Of a DNA stretch of 64,000 nucleotides, positions 17,947-27,905 are shown in pieces (positions within the stretch are counted from its first letter, which is position 1; each line of letters begins with the position of its first letter). Source of the DNA: JANXQG01 sp963780045 (GTDB lineage Bacteria; Planctomycetota; Planctomycetia; Pirellulales; Thermoguttaceae); contig CAVZZZ010000001.1 of the NCBI GenBank assembly GCA_963780045.1, positions 434,001-498,000 of the forward strand. The letters run 5' to 3'. The position numbers were made by a program, and so were the translations under genes. The notes under the pieces were generated by a model, which was given only the letters and a program-made list of their open reading frames with translations, ran no database searches and was not told where the DNA came from.

Positions 17947-19941
17947 TCAATCTCCGGTGTTGAATTCCATAGGCGCGGGCGAGGCGAAATAGGCCTTGCC
18001 GTCGGCGGCAAGCACTTTGACGACCAGACTGTGCCGCCCCTTTGGCCATGTGTTGAAACCAAACGACCGCTGGTAGCCGCAGTTGTCCAACCGCCCGCTG
18101 CTGAGCGTCTCCACCATCTTGCGGGCCGCCACGACCTCCGGTCCAGCGGCGGCGTCCGGCGCGGCACTCTGTTTGGCCTTTTCCTCAGCGTCTTTGATCG
18201 TTTTCTCCGCGGCGTCTTTGAGGGCCTGGACGACCTCCGGGCGTGGAACGCCGTAGAAAGTCGGGTAGAGCGTACCGTCGATCTGCAGGAAGACGCCGCC
18301 GACCGCGTCGTTTCCCTCCGTATTCAGCGCGCAGCCGCGAATGACCAGATTGCCCCTGTCCTTCATAAGCTCTGGCGGAGTCAGTTGCGCCGGCTTGGGT
18401 AGAACGGGCAACGACGCGGAAGGAAGGGCGTAGCGCTCGGCGCTTCCTCCCGGGGCAAAGACGTTCCACTTGAATTTCTTCAGCAAGGCGACGCCGCCCT
18501 CGCGCGGTTCGGGCGAGTTCGTCGATCCGCGAAGCACGTCGTCGGGCTGCGTGTCCGCAGTGGCAAGCACGAAAATCCGGTACTCTTTGGCCAGCTTTTC
18601 CTCTGTGGCGGTCTCGAACGCTTTGATCGTCGAGAGGACGAATCCCGCCACGATCAGTGCGAACATACCGCCCCACAGGGCTGCTATCCAGTGGGTCGCT
18701 ATCGAGGGCGCCGCTATCGGCCGTGCTGCAATCGCGCCCCGGCGGTCTTCGCTGGCCAGGCAAGTCAAAATGCCGTAGATGCCGATGACCGCCAGGCCGG
18801 AAAAGGTTGCATAGCGCGTCGCCAGCGCCTCGCCGATAGGAAACGCCGATCGTCCCACGGTGGTCGCGCCGTCCGCTAAAAACGCATAGAGGATGATGCC
18901 CAGCCAGAGCGAATAGGCACTGCGCGTGCTCCTCGCCAGACACAGCGCGGCGGAAACCAGTGCCAGCGCGACGATCATCACGCCGGTCGTCATGGCCAGC
19001 GGAATCACCGCGTCCGCTATGTTCACGCGCGAGATGGGATCGCTCGTGGGTAACGTGCCGTGCAAGGGCACGATCGGAAAGAGCGCGCCGCCAAGATAGG
19101 TCAGTCCGTATTGCGGTGAAAGCCCCCAGGGCGGATGGTCCTTGGGATGCTGGTAGCCCCAGAAGTAGAGAAACCATGCGGCGATGCCGAGCGCGCCCCA
19201 ACTTACGAAGTAGATAGTCTTGCTCCGCCGCGCTAGCGGCAACAGTTCCAGCGGCACGAGGCCCGCGATCCACACCAGCGGCCCGGACCCGCCGGAACAA
19301 GTTGCCACGACCGCCGCGACGATTGCGCCCGCGTATTTCAAACCCCGCCAGCGCGGCCGGTTCATCAGGTAAAGGCAATAGAGTGCGGCGACAGCGGATG
19401 TGGCGATCATCACAAACCCGATCTGCCAACCGAACAGCAGATTCTGGCACTGCCGCAGGCCCATCACCAGAAACGCCACCGGAACCATCAGCCACAGCCG
19501 GTACGGCGACGCGCACTCCCGCCGCAGCACGCTCAACAGGATCGCCAACATGCCCAGCAACATGGCCTGGCTCACCCACATTTCCGCGACGACGTTCCAG
19601 CGCGTGACGAACGCCATCACGTACATCAGCATTTTTGGAATGCAGTGGCGGTGCTCGTTGTGCTGCTTCCAGAAGTCGGCGAGCGTGAGCGTGCCCGCAT
19701 TGTGCTTCATGAACACCGGCAGCAGCCCCCACTGGTCTTCCCAGACCACGTTGACGCCGAAGTGGGCCACGTAGTAGAAGCCCAGAAGCACGGGGACGAG
19801 TATCAGCGCCCCGGCGATCCAGTTGGAATATGGCGCCGCGGCAGCCGCGATGGAGCGGACAAAGCGCAGCGGCTCCTCCTGCAAATTATCCGCGCTAGAC
19901 GTGGCCGCGGTTGCCGTTTCAGTGCCATGCTGCGATTTCAC
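17947..19941 (-). CDS. Large polytopic membrane protein of the glycan block
   Basis: About 664 residues with roughly ten membrane spans (LILVPVLLGFYYVAHFG, MLLGMLAILLSVL, LAVIGIYGILTCLAS) and a C-terminal soluble domain. A loop after span 1 contains VVWEDQWGLLPVF, acidic residues in the place used by lipid-linked-sugar transferases of the GT-C fold, but I cannot name a family. Start GTG 19941 is chosen because ACGAAGG lies 5 bases upstream; upstream in-frame sequence is not coding-like. A TATAAT box lies at 19973-19978. Confidence 0.65.
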   Translation of the reverse strand: MKSQHGTETATAATSSADNLQEEPLRFVRSIAAAAAPYSNWIAGALILVPVLLGFYYVAHFGVNVVWEDQWGLLPVFMKHNAGTLTLADFWKQHNEHRHCIPKMLMYVMAFVTRWNVVAEMWVSQAMLLGMLAILLSVLRRECASPYRLWLMVPVAFLVMGLRQCQNLLFGWQIGFVMIATSAVAALYCLYLMNRPRWRGLKYAGAIVAAVVATCSGGSGPLVWIAGLVPLELLPLARRSKTIYFVSWGALGIAAWFLYFWGYQHPKDHPPWGLSPQYGLTYLGGALFPIVPLHGTLPTSDPISRVNIADAVIPLAMTTGVMIVALALVSAALCLARSTRSAYSLWLGIILYAFLADGATTVGRSAFPIGEALATRYATFSGLAVIGIYGILTCLASEDRRGAIAARPIAAPSIATHWIAALWGGMFALIVAGFVLSTIKAFETATEEKLAKEYRIFVLATADTQPDDVLRGSTNSPEPREGGVALLKKFKWNVFAPGGSAERYALPSASLPVLPKPAQLTPPELMKDRGNLVIRGCALNTEGNDAVGGVFLQIDGTLYPTFYGVPRPEVVQALKDAAEKTIKDAEEKAKQSAAPDAAAGPEVVAARKMVETLSSGRLDNCGYQRSFGFNTWPKGRHSLVVKVLAADGKAYFASPAPMEFNTGD

Positions 19942-19972
19942 TTGCCTTCGTTCCTTGCCGTGTATTCTCGCT

Positions 19973-19978
19973 ATTATA
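19973..19978 (-). promoter_or_regulatory. Possible -10 box (TATAAT)
   Basis: TATAAT on the minus strand, 32 bases upstream of the GTG at 19941. No convincing -35 hexamer at the right distance, so only a weak call. Confidence 0.35.
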
Positions 19979-19991
19979 ATCTCCCGAAGCA

Positions 19992-21767
19992 CTATTTCCA
20001 GCCTTCGAACCACTTCACGTGCGCGCCCTCGATGGCCGATACGGGATCGGGGCATTGGACGTCGGCTTCGCCGTTCCACGACGCCTGCTGCGCGAGAAGG
20101 TAGCTCAATTGCTCGGACCAGGCGGAGATGTACGGGCTTTCGTCCATCGACCCTTCGGGAATCGGCGGCGGGCCTCGCGGCGGCGTCTGCGGCGCCTGCG
20201 GCAAACCGCCGATAATCCATAGCCGGTGGCCGCCGCCGAGCGCGCCGCGGACTCGATCAAGCACCGGCTGAATCGGCTCCCCCTCGCCCATCCGCTGCTT
20301 GAAGAGATCGTAACGTTGCACCCGCAACTCGCCAAGATCGGGAAGCGCCGTCCAGGGCGCCTGCGCCGTGATAGTATCGCGAGAAAGTGACGCCCCGGTA
20401 CCACGGCGCGAGCACGATCAAATCGTCCTTGCCCGCGCGCTTCTCCAAGTGTTGGGCGATGAGGTCCACGTTTGTCATGCGGATGTGGCAGTTGCTCCAG
20501 GCCGCGGGCGCGGTCAATGCCAACAGCACAGCGGCGAGGCACAACCGCGCAACGCGGCCGATCTGCCCCGCAAGCGCGCTCGCCTCAAAGACGGCGTCGA
20601 AACTGGCCGCCAGCACTGCCATCAAGGGCATGTAGTACCAGACGTTGGTTGTTTGACTGACGAAGAAAATGAACCCCGCGAACGCCGCAATGCCCGCGAC
20701 AACCGTCGCCCCGGCAAAGATGCCGGCATCGTAATAAGCAGGGGGCAAGGAGCTGTTAGCAGGGAGTACGGCCGCCGGTTTCCGGCTGCCCGCTCCCTCC
20801 TCTTTGCGACGTTCACCAACGGCGCTGGCCGCGGCCTGGATCGCGGCCGCCAAAGCAAGCAGGGTAACGCCCAGCCACACCCAGACCGCAAACGCGCCGG
20901 CAGAGTTCGTGGCTGCGGAAAGTGCTCGCAGGACTAGCGAAAGCGTTACTGCAGTATGCAGAATTCCGCGCCACTGGCTTTGCCGGGTGAGCGGATCGGC
21001 ATACGGCAAAAGCGAAACCGCCGCCAGCAAGCCGATGCCGCCCGTGACGAGGACCGGCTTCCACGTTCGGCGCAAAAGCGCGATCACCGTGCTGGCCCCG
21101 CCCAGCGCGAGCAAAATGACCGCGTTGAAGTACATGGCTTGCGCCGCCAGCACCGCGGCGACCAGGCCCAGGACCAAATGCCGCGCGGTCGGTTCGCTCG
21201 CGGCCTTCCACACTTGCGCGTACATCAACAAGAGAAGGAAAAGCCCCAGGCCGTATCCGCGGACTGTATCGCCGAAGCAAATCACCGTCGGGCAGAGGGC
21301 GAACAGCGCCAGCGCCAAGACGGGAAACCCTCGCCCCACTTGCCAGGCGGCCCACCAAATCGCCGCAAGGGTTGCCAGGCCGACCATCAGCCCCAGGACC
21401 CGCAGCGAGCCGTCCGACGAGTCATAGAACGCGGTCCAGCCTTTGACCGTCGCCGGCCAAAGCGCGGGGAAGGTGTCGATCGCCAGGTCGCGCCAGAAGT
21501 CGGAAAAGGTGGGACTGAGAGCAATGTTGACGATCTGCACCTCGTCGCGCCACAAGGCCCCGCGATGGTTCAAGAGCACGAAGTGGCAGACGACGGCATA
21601 GAGGGTCATCGCCACGCAGAGGCTGAACTCGCACCAGCGCAGGCCTCGATCTCGTCGGCGCGTCGTGGCGAGGACCCGCCCGCCGGCGCTGCCGGCACCG
21701 CCGTCGCCAGCGGCGGCGTTCCCGCCCCGTCACCAACGGTTGCCCGCTTTCTCTTGCCGCGGCTCAT
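19992..21767 (-). CDS. GT-C-type membrane glycosyltransferase (PMT/ArnT-like), two frameshifts
   Basis: Begins MSRGKRKRATVGD with an ATGA overlap to the upstream GT2 gene (21764-21767), which fixes the start. After a basic, glycine-rich N-terminus come about nine spans; the first periplasmic loop carries the acidic pair WRDEVQIVNIAL expected in GT-C enzymes using lipid-phosphate sugars. Breaks: near 21721-21729 in a G-rich run, and near 20356-20366, after which APWTALPDLGELRVQRYD continues. Probably uses the lipid-linked sugar made by the adjacent GT2. Joined length about 590 residues. Confidence 0.75.
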
Positions 21768-22615
21768 GGGCTGGCCGCCTCGCGCGCGACGGTTTTCAGC
21801 CCGGCTAGCTCCTCTTCCAGCCTTTGCACGCGGCCTTCGAGGTCCGATACGTGCTTTTTCCGCTCGAAATCCGCGGCCAGCCGCTCGGCGACCAGGTCGT
21901 CGGCGATCAACTGCCGCTGGAAGTAGTACATCAGCACCGTGCAGAGATACTTGCGGCCCATCTCGCGCAGCTTGAGCTTCGACTCGCCCCAGGTCCGCCC
22001 GTACCAGCGGATCGGCACCTGCGCGATCTCGTAGCGGCGGATCAGCGCGCTAAGCGACAGTTCCAACGTGATGTTGAAGTGGCTCGCCCGGTAGGGGCCG
22101 CAGTCGCGGACCACGGCGGTGCGATAGGCCTTGAAGGCGTTGCTCAGGTCGTTGAAGCGGGTCCAGAAGAGGAACTGAATGCACTTGTTGACAATGCGAT
22201 TGAAAACCAGCTTCACCTTGGGGTAGTGCTCGACCTTGGACCCCTTGATGAAGCGAGAGCCGTAGACGCAGTCGTACCCTTCGAGGATTTTGCGGTAATA
22301 AACGATCACGTCCTGGGGATCGTCGGAGAGATCGGCCATGTAGATCACCACGACGTCCCCTTCGACCACTTCCAGGCCGGCGCAGACCGCGCGGCCGAAG
22401 CCGCCCGGAGGCGTGCGGTTGACCGTGCGGACGTTGGGGTCGGCGGCGATCAGTTCGGCGATCACCCGCGCCGTGCCGTCGCGGCTGTTGTCGTTGACGA
22501 CGATGATCTCGTACGGGATGCGGTTCTCGTCGCGGACCACGCGCTGCAACTCGGCCACGCACTTGCCGATGTTCTCTTCCTCGTTGTAGGCCGGAATGAC
22601 GATGGAAAGTTTCAT
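21764..22615 (-). CDS. Family 2 glycosyltransferase, polyprenyl-phosphate-sugar synthase type
   Basis: 283 residues, intact. LSIVIPAYNEEENIGKCV opens the GT-A fold; VVNDNSRDGT and VIYMADLSDDPQDV carry the nucleotide and metal contacts; YGSRFIKGSK is typical of dolichol-phosphate-sugar synthases. C-terminal ~40 residues form a probable coiled coil (DLEGRVQRLEEELAGL). The coupled membrane glycosyltransferase is the natural user of its product. Confidence 0.87.
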   Translation of the reverse strand: MKLSIVIPAYNEEENIGKCVAELQRVVRDENRIPYEIIVVNDNSRDGTARVIAELIAADPNVRTVNRTPPGGFGRAVCAGLEVVEGDVVVIYMADLSDDPQDVIVYYRKILEGYDCVYGSRFIKGSKVEHYPKVKLVFNRIVNKCIQFLFWTRFNDLSNAFKAYRTAVVRDCGPYRASHFNITLELSLSALIRRYEIAQVPIRWYGRTWGESKLKLREMGRKYLCTVLMYYFQRQLIADDLVAERLAADFERKKHVSDLEGRVQRLEEELAGLKTVAREAASP

Positions 22616-22669
22616 GGGAAAGGGCGCGGAGCAGGGGGCGGGGAGCGGGAAGAAACCGGTCACCACTTT

Positions 22670-23743
22670 TTAGGCACAGAATATCTTCTCCAGTTTGGCG
22701 CGGTTATCGTCCAGCCAGCGGTGGATGTCGCGGACGATGGTTTGCGGGCTGCGCGAGGGCCGCCAGGAAAGCTCATTTTGCGCCTTGCGGCAGTCGGAAA
22801 TGTAAATCCGCAGATCGACGCTGCTGGTATCGGGAACCGGGGTTATAGAGACGCTGTTTCCCGTCTCCGCCGCGCACATCTCGGTCAGCTCCTTGAGCGA
22901 GACAGAGACCTCGTTCCCGCCGCCGATATTGTATATCCGCCCGTCCCACACTTCCGGCGTCCGCAACTGGGCCACCAAGAGGTCGAAGAGGTCGTCGACG
23001 TGCAGCACGTCGCGGGCTTGCTTGCCCGTGCCGCCGTAGCCGACGTAGCGAAGCGACTTGTGGAAATAGTGGCTCGCCACCCATAAAGTGACCACGCCTT
23101 GATCGACTTTGCCCATCTGCCAGGGGCCGGCCAGCACACCGCATCGGTTGATAATGGCCTTCATGCCGGTCCCGTAGACGTATTCCTGCAACAAAAGCTC
23201 GCACGCCAGCTTGCTCGCCCCGTAGAACGAGCGGGCGCCGTCCAAGGGGAATTCCTCGGCGATACCGCGCGGCGAATAGCCGGGCAGGTCATCCTTGCCG
23301 GACCAACGGAAGCGGTCCGGTTCTTCGCGCCATTGAAGGCCGTTCAACGTACACATCGGATAGACGCGGCTCGTGCTCAGCAGGACGAAACGGGCATTCC
23401 GCAGCCGCGCCGCCTCCAGGCAATGCATCGTGCCGACCAGGTTGTTGTTCAATACGTACTTCGGCGAGCCGCCCACGCCGGCCTGAACCGAAGGCTCCGC
23501 GGCGCAATCGATCAAGAGGTCGAAATCGCCGAGACTTTCGTAGTCCTCGGTGCAGCGGATGTCGCCGTGCTGGAACTTGACTCCGGCTTCCTGCAAGCGG
23601 GACACGTTAAGCTCGCTGCCGCGGCGGTGCAGGTTGTCGAAGGCCGTCACCGCGGTGGCGGGCAAAAGTTGCTTGAAGCGCAGCGCCAGGCTCGATCCGA
23701 CAAAGCCCGCGCCACCCGTGATCAAAATGCTTTCGCTTTTCAT
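22670..23743 (-). CDS. NAD-dependent epimerase, CDP-paratose 2-epimerase-like
   Basis: 357 residues, intact. LITGGAGFVGSSLALRF binds NAD; LIDCAAEPSVQAGVGG and the Tyr/Lys pair SFYGASKLACELL follow; then RCGVLAGPWQMGKVDQGVV, a block seen in CDP-paratose/tyvelose epimerase relatives. Likely interconverts a nucleotide deoxysugar. It follows a second, similar epimerase with a 6-base gap, so they form one operon. Confidence 0.8.
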   Translation of the reverse strand: MKSESILITGGAGFVGSSLALRFKQLLPATAVTAFDNLHRRGSELNVSRLQEAGVKFQHGDIRCTEDYESLGDFDLLIDCAAEPSVQAGVGGSPKYVLNNNLVGTMHCLEAARLRNARFVLLSTSRVYPMCTLNGLQWREEPDRFRWSGKDDLPGYSPRGIAEEFPLDGARSFYGASKLACELLLQEYVYGTGMKAIINRCGVLAGPWQMGKVDQGVVTLWVASHYFHKSLRYVGYGGTGKQARDVLHVDDLFDLLVAQLRTPEVWDGRIYNIGGGNEVSVSLKELTEMCAAETGNSVSITPVPDTSSVDLRIYISDCRKAQNELSWRPSRSPQTIVRDIHRWLDDNRAKLEKIFCA

Positions 23744-23749
23744 GCCAAC

Positions 23750-24814
23750 TTACGCCAACCGCTTCGCGAACGAGCAGAATATCTCGTCCATGATCCGCTT
23801 GAGGTCGTACCGGTACGACCAGCCCGGATAGTGCTTCTGGAACTTGCGCGTGTCGCTGATGTACCAGATGTGGTCGCCGATGCGGTTGGTGTCCGAATAG
23901 GAAACGTCCATCGGCTTGCCCGCCATTTGCTCGCAGAGGGCGATAGCCTCTTGCATCGAGCAGTTGCTGTGCCGGCCGCCGCCGGCGTTGTAGACCTCGC
24001 CGGGCCGGGGCGTCTGGTAGAACTGCCAGAACATGTTGATCAGGTCGAAGGAGTGGATGTTGTCGCGAACCTGCTTCCCCTTGTAGCCGAAAACCGTGTA
24101 TGTCTGCCCGGTGATCGCGCACTTGACCAGATAGGAGAGGAAGCCGTGCAGCATCGTGCCGGAATGGCCAGGACCGGTCAGGCAGCCGCCGCGGAAGATG
24201 CCGGTCTTCATGCCGAAGTACCGTCCGTACTCCTGCGCCAAGGCGTCGGCGGCCAGCTTGGAGACGCCGAAGAGCGAATGTTTCGTCTGATCGACCGACA
24301 TCGTTTCGTCGATGCCGTGCTCGGCGAAGGGGTGGCCGGCGGCCACTTCCCAGCGCGTTTCCTCTTCCACCAGCGGCAGGTAGTTGGGATTGTCGCCGTA
24401 GACCTTGTTCGTAGAGGTAAAGATGAAGACCGCGTCGGGGCAGTGCTTGCGCGTCGCCTCGAGCATAACCAGCGTGCCGTTGGCGTTGACGGAGAAGTCC
24501 GTCGGCGGGTCCTTGGCGGCCCAGTCGTGCGAGGGCTGAGCGGCCGTGTGGACGATCAGGGTGATGTCCTTGCCGTAGTGCGCGAATATCGCGCCGATTC
24601 CGTCCGTATCGCGGATGTCGACGTCGTGGTGCGTATAGCGGGGAATGGCGGCGACGAGTTCGCGGCGGCTCCATTCGGTCGAGGCGTCCGGGCCGAAGAA
24701 GGCCTGCCGCATGTTGTTGTCGATGCCGACGACGTCGAACCCCTTGGAGCTGAAAAAGCGGACCGACTCGGCCCCGATCAGCCCGGCGGAACCCGTGATG
24801 ATTGCCACGCTCAT
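23750..24814 (-). CDS. NAD-dependent epimerase, CDP-paratose 2-epimerase-like (second paralogue)
   Basis: 354 residues. IITGSAGLIGAESVRFF binds NAD; SVDQTKHSLFGVSKLAAD holds the active-site Lys, but the usual Tyr of YxxxK is Phe; GIFRGGCLTGPGHSG follows. The Phe lies in an otherwise well-kept block, so it is probably a feature of the subfamily, not a random loss. The frame is open upstream to 24928, but those 38 residues are not family-like. Confidence 0.78.
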   Translation of the reverse strand: MSVAIITGSAGLIGAESVRFFSSKGFDVVGIDNNMRQAFFGPDASTEWSRRELVAAIPRYTHHDVDIRDTDGIGAIFAHYGKDITLIVHTAAQPSHDWAAKDPPTDFSVNANGTLVMLEATRKHCPDAVFIFTSTNKVYGDNPNYLPLVEEETRWEVAAGHPFAEHGIDETMSVDQTKHSLFGVSKLAADALAQEYGRYFGMKTGIFRGGCLTGPGHSGTMLHGFLSYLVKCAITGQTYTVFGYKGKQVRDNIHSFDLINMFWQFYQTPRPGEVYNAGGGRHSNCSMQEAIALCEQMAGKPMDVSYSDTNRIGDHIWYISDTRKFQKHYPGWSYRYDLKRIMDEIFCSFAKRLA

Positions 24815-24973
24815 TTGCCGCACTGCCCCGCAGGAAATGTCCACACTATGCCAAACCTTCAAGTTTAGCATACGGGCAAAACAGCAGCAATCACGCGCAT
24901 CCCCCGTCGGGCGGGAGTCCAAATACACGAGTTTCTATTCCTCGATTTTCCCAATTCTGCCATACTACGCCGC

Positions 24974-26378
24974 ATGTCCGCCAAACCCTTGCGATTGTTC
25001 TTCTGCGCCGGCGAGCCCAGCGGCGATTTGCATGCGGCCAACCTGATTCGGCGGCTGCGCGAGCGCTCGCCGGAATTGGAGGCGGTGGGCTACGGCGGCC
25101 CGCGGATGGCGGCCGCCGGCTGCCAACTGCACACCGACCTTACCGAGTTGGCCGTGATGTGGTTTCTCCGCGCTGGCCAATCTGCACAAGTTCTGGAACC
25201 TGTGCAGCCGTGCCGACCGCTACTTTCGCCACCACAGGCCCGACGGCGTCGTGCTTATCGACTATCCGGGCTTCAATTGGTGGATCGCGTGGCGGGCGAA
25301 GGTCCACGGCATTCCCGTCTTCTACTACACGCCGCCGCAGATTTGGGCCTGGGCCACCTGGCGAGCGAAAAAGATGCGCCGCCTTGCCGACCACGTGCTT
25401 TGCAGCCTTCCTTTCGAGGAACCGTGGTTGCGCGAGCGCGGCTGCAATGCCACCTTCGTCGGCCATCCCTTTTTCGACGAAGTGCGGCGGGAGACGCTGG
25501 ACGAGCCATTTCTAAGAAACCATCGCGGTGCCGCGAGACCGCTGGTGACGATCCTGCCCGGCTCGCGGACGCAGGAGGTGCTGCACAATCTGCCTTGCTT
25601 CTTGAAGGCGGCCGCGCGCGTGCGGGAAGCGGTGCCCGCGGCGCGGTTCGCCGTCGCTGCGTTCAAGCCGGCCCATGCGCGGATGGCGGCGGAAATGGCG
25701 GCGCGGACTCAGCAGTGGGAATTGAAAAATGCAAATTGCAAATTGCAAATTGCAAATTGCGATGCTGGGATCTCGGATTTCGGATCTCAGATTTCAAACG
25801 TGCAATTGCCTGAAGTAACCACCAAACCCACTCTGGAAATCTATTCCGGCCGCACGCCGGAGCTGATGCGCTTGGCGAGCTGCTGCATGGCCTGCTCCGG
25901 CTCGGTCTCGCTGGAACTGCTCTATCACGCCAAGCCGACGGTGATCCACTACCGCATTAGCCCGCTGGCTTACGCGGTGCAGAAGCGGTTTCGCAAGGTG
26001 AAGTACATCACGCTGGTGAATCTGCTTTCCACGAGCGAGCTTTATCCGGCCGATCTGACCCCTTACGATCCGGCCCAGCCCGACGCCGAGAAGGTCTTGT
26101 TTCCCGAATACTTGACCTGTAAGGACAAGTCGGAGGCCGTGGCGGGGCACGTCGTTCAGTGGCTGACGGACCCCTCCTTGCTGGACCGGAGGGTCGCCGC
26201 CTTGGAAGCCTTGAAAGCCCAAGTTGCTCACGGCGGCGCATCGGACCGCGCGGCGGAGTATATCTTGCACGCCCTCAACCCTTCGGGTTCGTCAACCGGC
26301 CGAGGAACAGAATCGTGCCGGTTTTCACGTCGCGAATGGCGAACACGAACGGCCGGTCGGCGCGAAAAGTGGGGATGA
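24974..26378 (+). CDS. lpxB: Lipid-A-disaccharide synthase, frameshifted and carrying a repeat insertion
   Basis: Joins UDP-2,3-diacylglucosamine and lipid X to make the lipid A disaccharide. Visible family blocks: FFCAGEPSGDLHAANLI, YGGPRMAAAGC, IDYPGFNWWIA, YYTPPQIWAWATWR, LPFEEPWLRERG, FVGHPFFDE, ILPGSRTQEV and the C-terminal CSGSVSLELLYHAKP. The frame breaks near 25162-25175 (AVMWFLR before, LANLHKFWNL after). About 25 foreign residues (KNANCKLQIANCDAGISDFG and on) encoded by a short repeat sit between AARTQQW and the block before LEIYSGRTPELM. The natural end is probably near EYILHALN; the open frame runs 104 bases into the converging serpin gene. Confidence 0.85.
25721..25795. repeat. 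AAATTGC tandem plus GGATCTCGGATTTC repeat inside lpxB
   Basis: Four to five copies of AAATTGC in a row, then imperfect copies of GGATCTCGGATTTC. AT-rich compared with its surroundings and read in frame as part of LpxB. The type is a low-complexity repeat I would expect between genes. Confidence 0.8.
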
Positions 26379-27688
26379 AGGGCACGGCCGCTAGCACCGC
26401 CGCGCGCGCCATTGCTACGCCGGTGGCCGCGGCCGCCTCAGTCCCTTTCTCGTTGACGTCGACGAACGCCTTGTGCGCGACGTAGGCGATGTAGAGCTTG
26501 TTGGCAGGGTCTTGGCTAGCGGAAATGCCGTCGAACTGGGCGCCGCCGGCGGGCGACGGGACCTCGAACGCGCGGACCATGCCCAGCTCCTTGAGCGTAT
26601 CGTTCATTTTGTACTCGGTTTCGAGCTTGAACCGCGGCAGATCGACATTGACCTCGCGGCCATCCAGTTTGCCGATCCAGGCGGCGAGGTTCTTGCTGGT
26701 GAGCTTCTCTTCCAGCGCCGCCAGGCCGTCGGCAGACTGCGGAACGATCGCTACTATTGCCAGGTCACCGCCCTTGTAGGGTAGTTCGGCCATGAGGAAG
26801 CCATCCTTGCCCGGATAAAGGTTCTTCTTCTCCTCGGTCGGCCGGCCGCGGGAGATCGTCCGCGGCGTGGCAAACGGGCTGCCGTCGCCGTTGAAGGCAC
26901 CGTAGCGAGATTCCTCCAGGCCGTACTTGTGCATCATCGGCACGCGGACCTTCTCTCCGGTGGCAAGCGTGAAATCCTCGTCCTTCGTTTCCTTGGCGTC
27001 AAAGGGCTGCGACCATTCGCCCTTGAAGTAAATGGCGTTGGTCAGCACCAGCCGCGTCATGGCGTCGATCGAGCCGGCCGGCATCAGGTCGCGAATCCGC
27101 TGATTCGTCTGCTCAGCGACCCAGGCGTTGATCCTTTTCCGCTCGGCTTCGGAATTGCTCCTGAATTCGGCTGGAAACGCCCCGCCCGTCTTGTAGAACC
27201 TGTGGATCGTCGCCAAGTAGTCGGGCGCGAAGGGATAAGTCTTTTCCGCCCACAAGGCGTTTGCCACGCGAAGCTCGTACAGGTCGACCTTCGGCGTGTA
27301 ACGCTCGTTCAGTGCGGCGATGCCCGCGTGGATGAGTGACATGTTCCAGGGAAGCGATTCGGCTTCGCCGCCGCTGTTTCGGGCGGCCGCGGGGAAACAG
27401 AGCACCTTGCCCATCTGCATGGCCGTTTCGCCCCGCGCCTTCAGCGGTCATCGCCAGTGCGTTCAGCACGGAATAAGGCGAGAAGAAGAGATTCTTGCCC
27501 GGCTTCTCCTTGGCCAATTGCCGGTAGAGATCGGCGGCCAGGCCGTTGTCGGCTTGGGTCGCGTCGTTCGTCTGGGCCGGAGCGGGCATCGCGGCCGAAA
27601 GCTCCTTGGCCCGATCGGTGACGGTAGATATGGCAATGATCAGCGCGGCCGCGCCGGCAACGGGGGTTATTTGCTTGAAAGTTGACAT
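26275..27688 (-). CDS. Secreted serpin, frameshifted
   Basis: Serine-protease-inhibitor fold with an N-terminal signal (PVAGAAALIIAISTV). Family blocks: NLFFSPYSVLNALAMT, LVLTNAIYFKGEWSQPFD, MMHKYGLEESRYGAF, VDLPRFKLETEYKMNDTLKE and the hinge EKGTEAAAATG, whose small residues are those of inhibitory serpins that insert their loop. By alignment to antitrypsin, P1 falls around the ARA of VAMARAAV, but the loop is about six residues longer, so P1 is uncertain. Break near 27430-27438: MTAEGA before, ETAMQMGKVL after, consistent with a lost GC dinucleotide. Confidence 0.88.
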
Positions 27689-27756
27689 GTCATTTTACCT
27701 CGTTTCCCAACAATTCGGCGGTCCGCGGGTTTCACATTGACGAACGCTAGCGGGCC

Positions 27757-27762
27757 ATTATA
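27757..27762 (-). promoter_or_regulatory. Possible -10 box of the serpin gene
   Basis: TATAAT (within TATACTATAAT) on the minus strand, about 70 bases upstream of the serpin ATG. No clear -35. Confidence 0.35.
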
Positions 27763-27905
27763 GTATACGGAATACGGTGGCGATTTATTCTGTTCCAAAG
27801 GGCTGCGACGGCTTAGAATAGAAGGGGCCAGTCTGCCGACCAAGGCAAAATGGGGAAAAGAGCTTCCCCTCCCAATCCGGCCGAAATAAAAGGCGGCGTC
27901 AAGCC

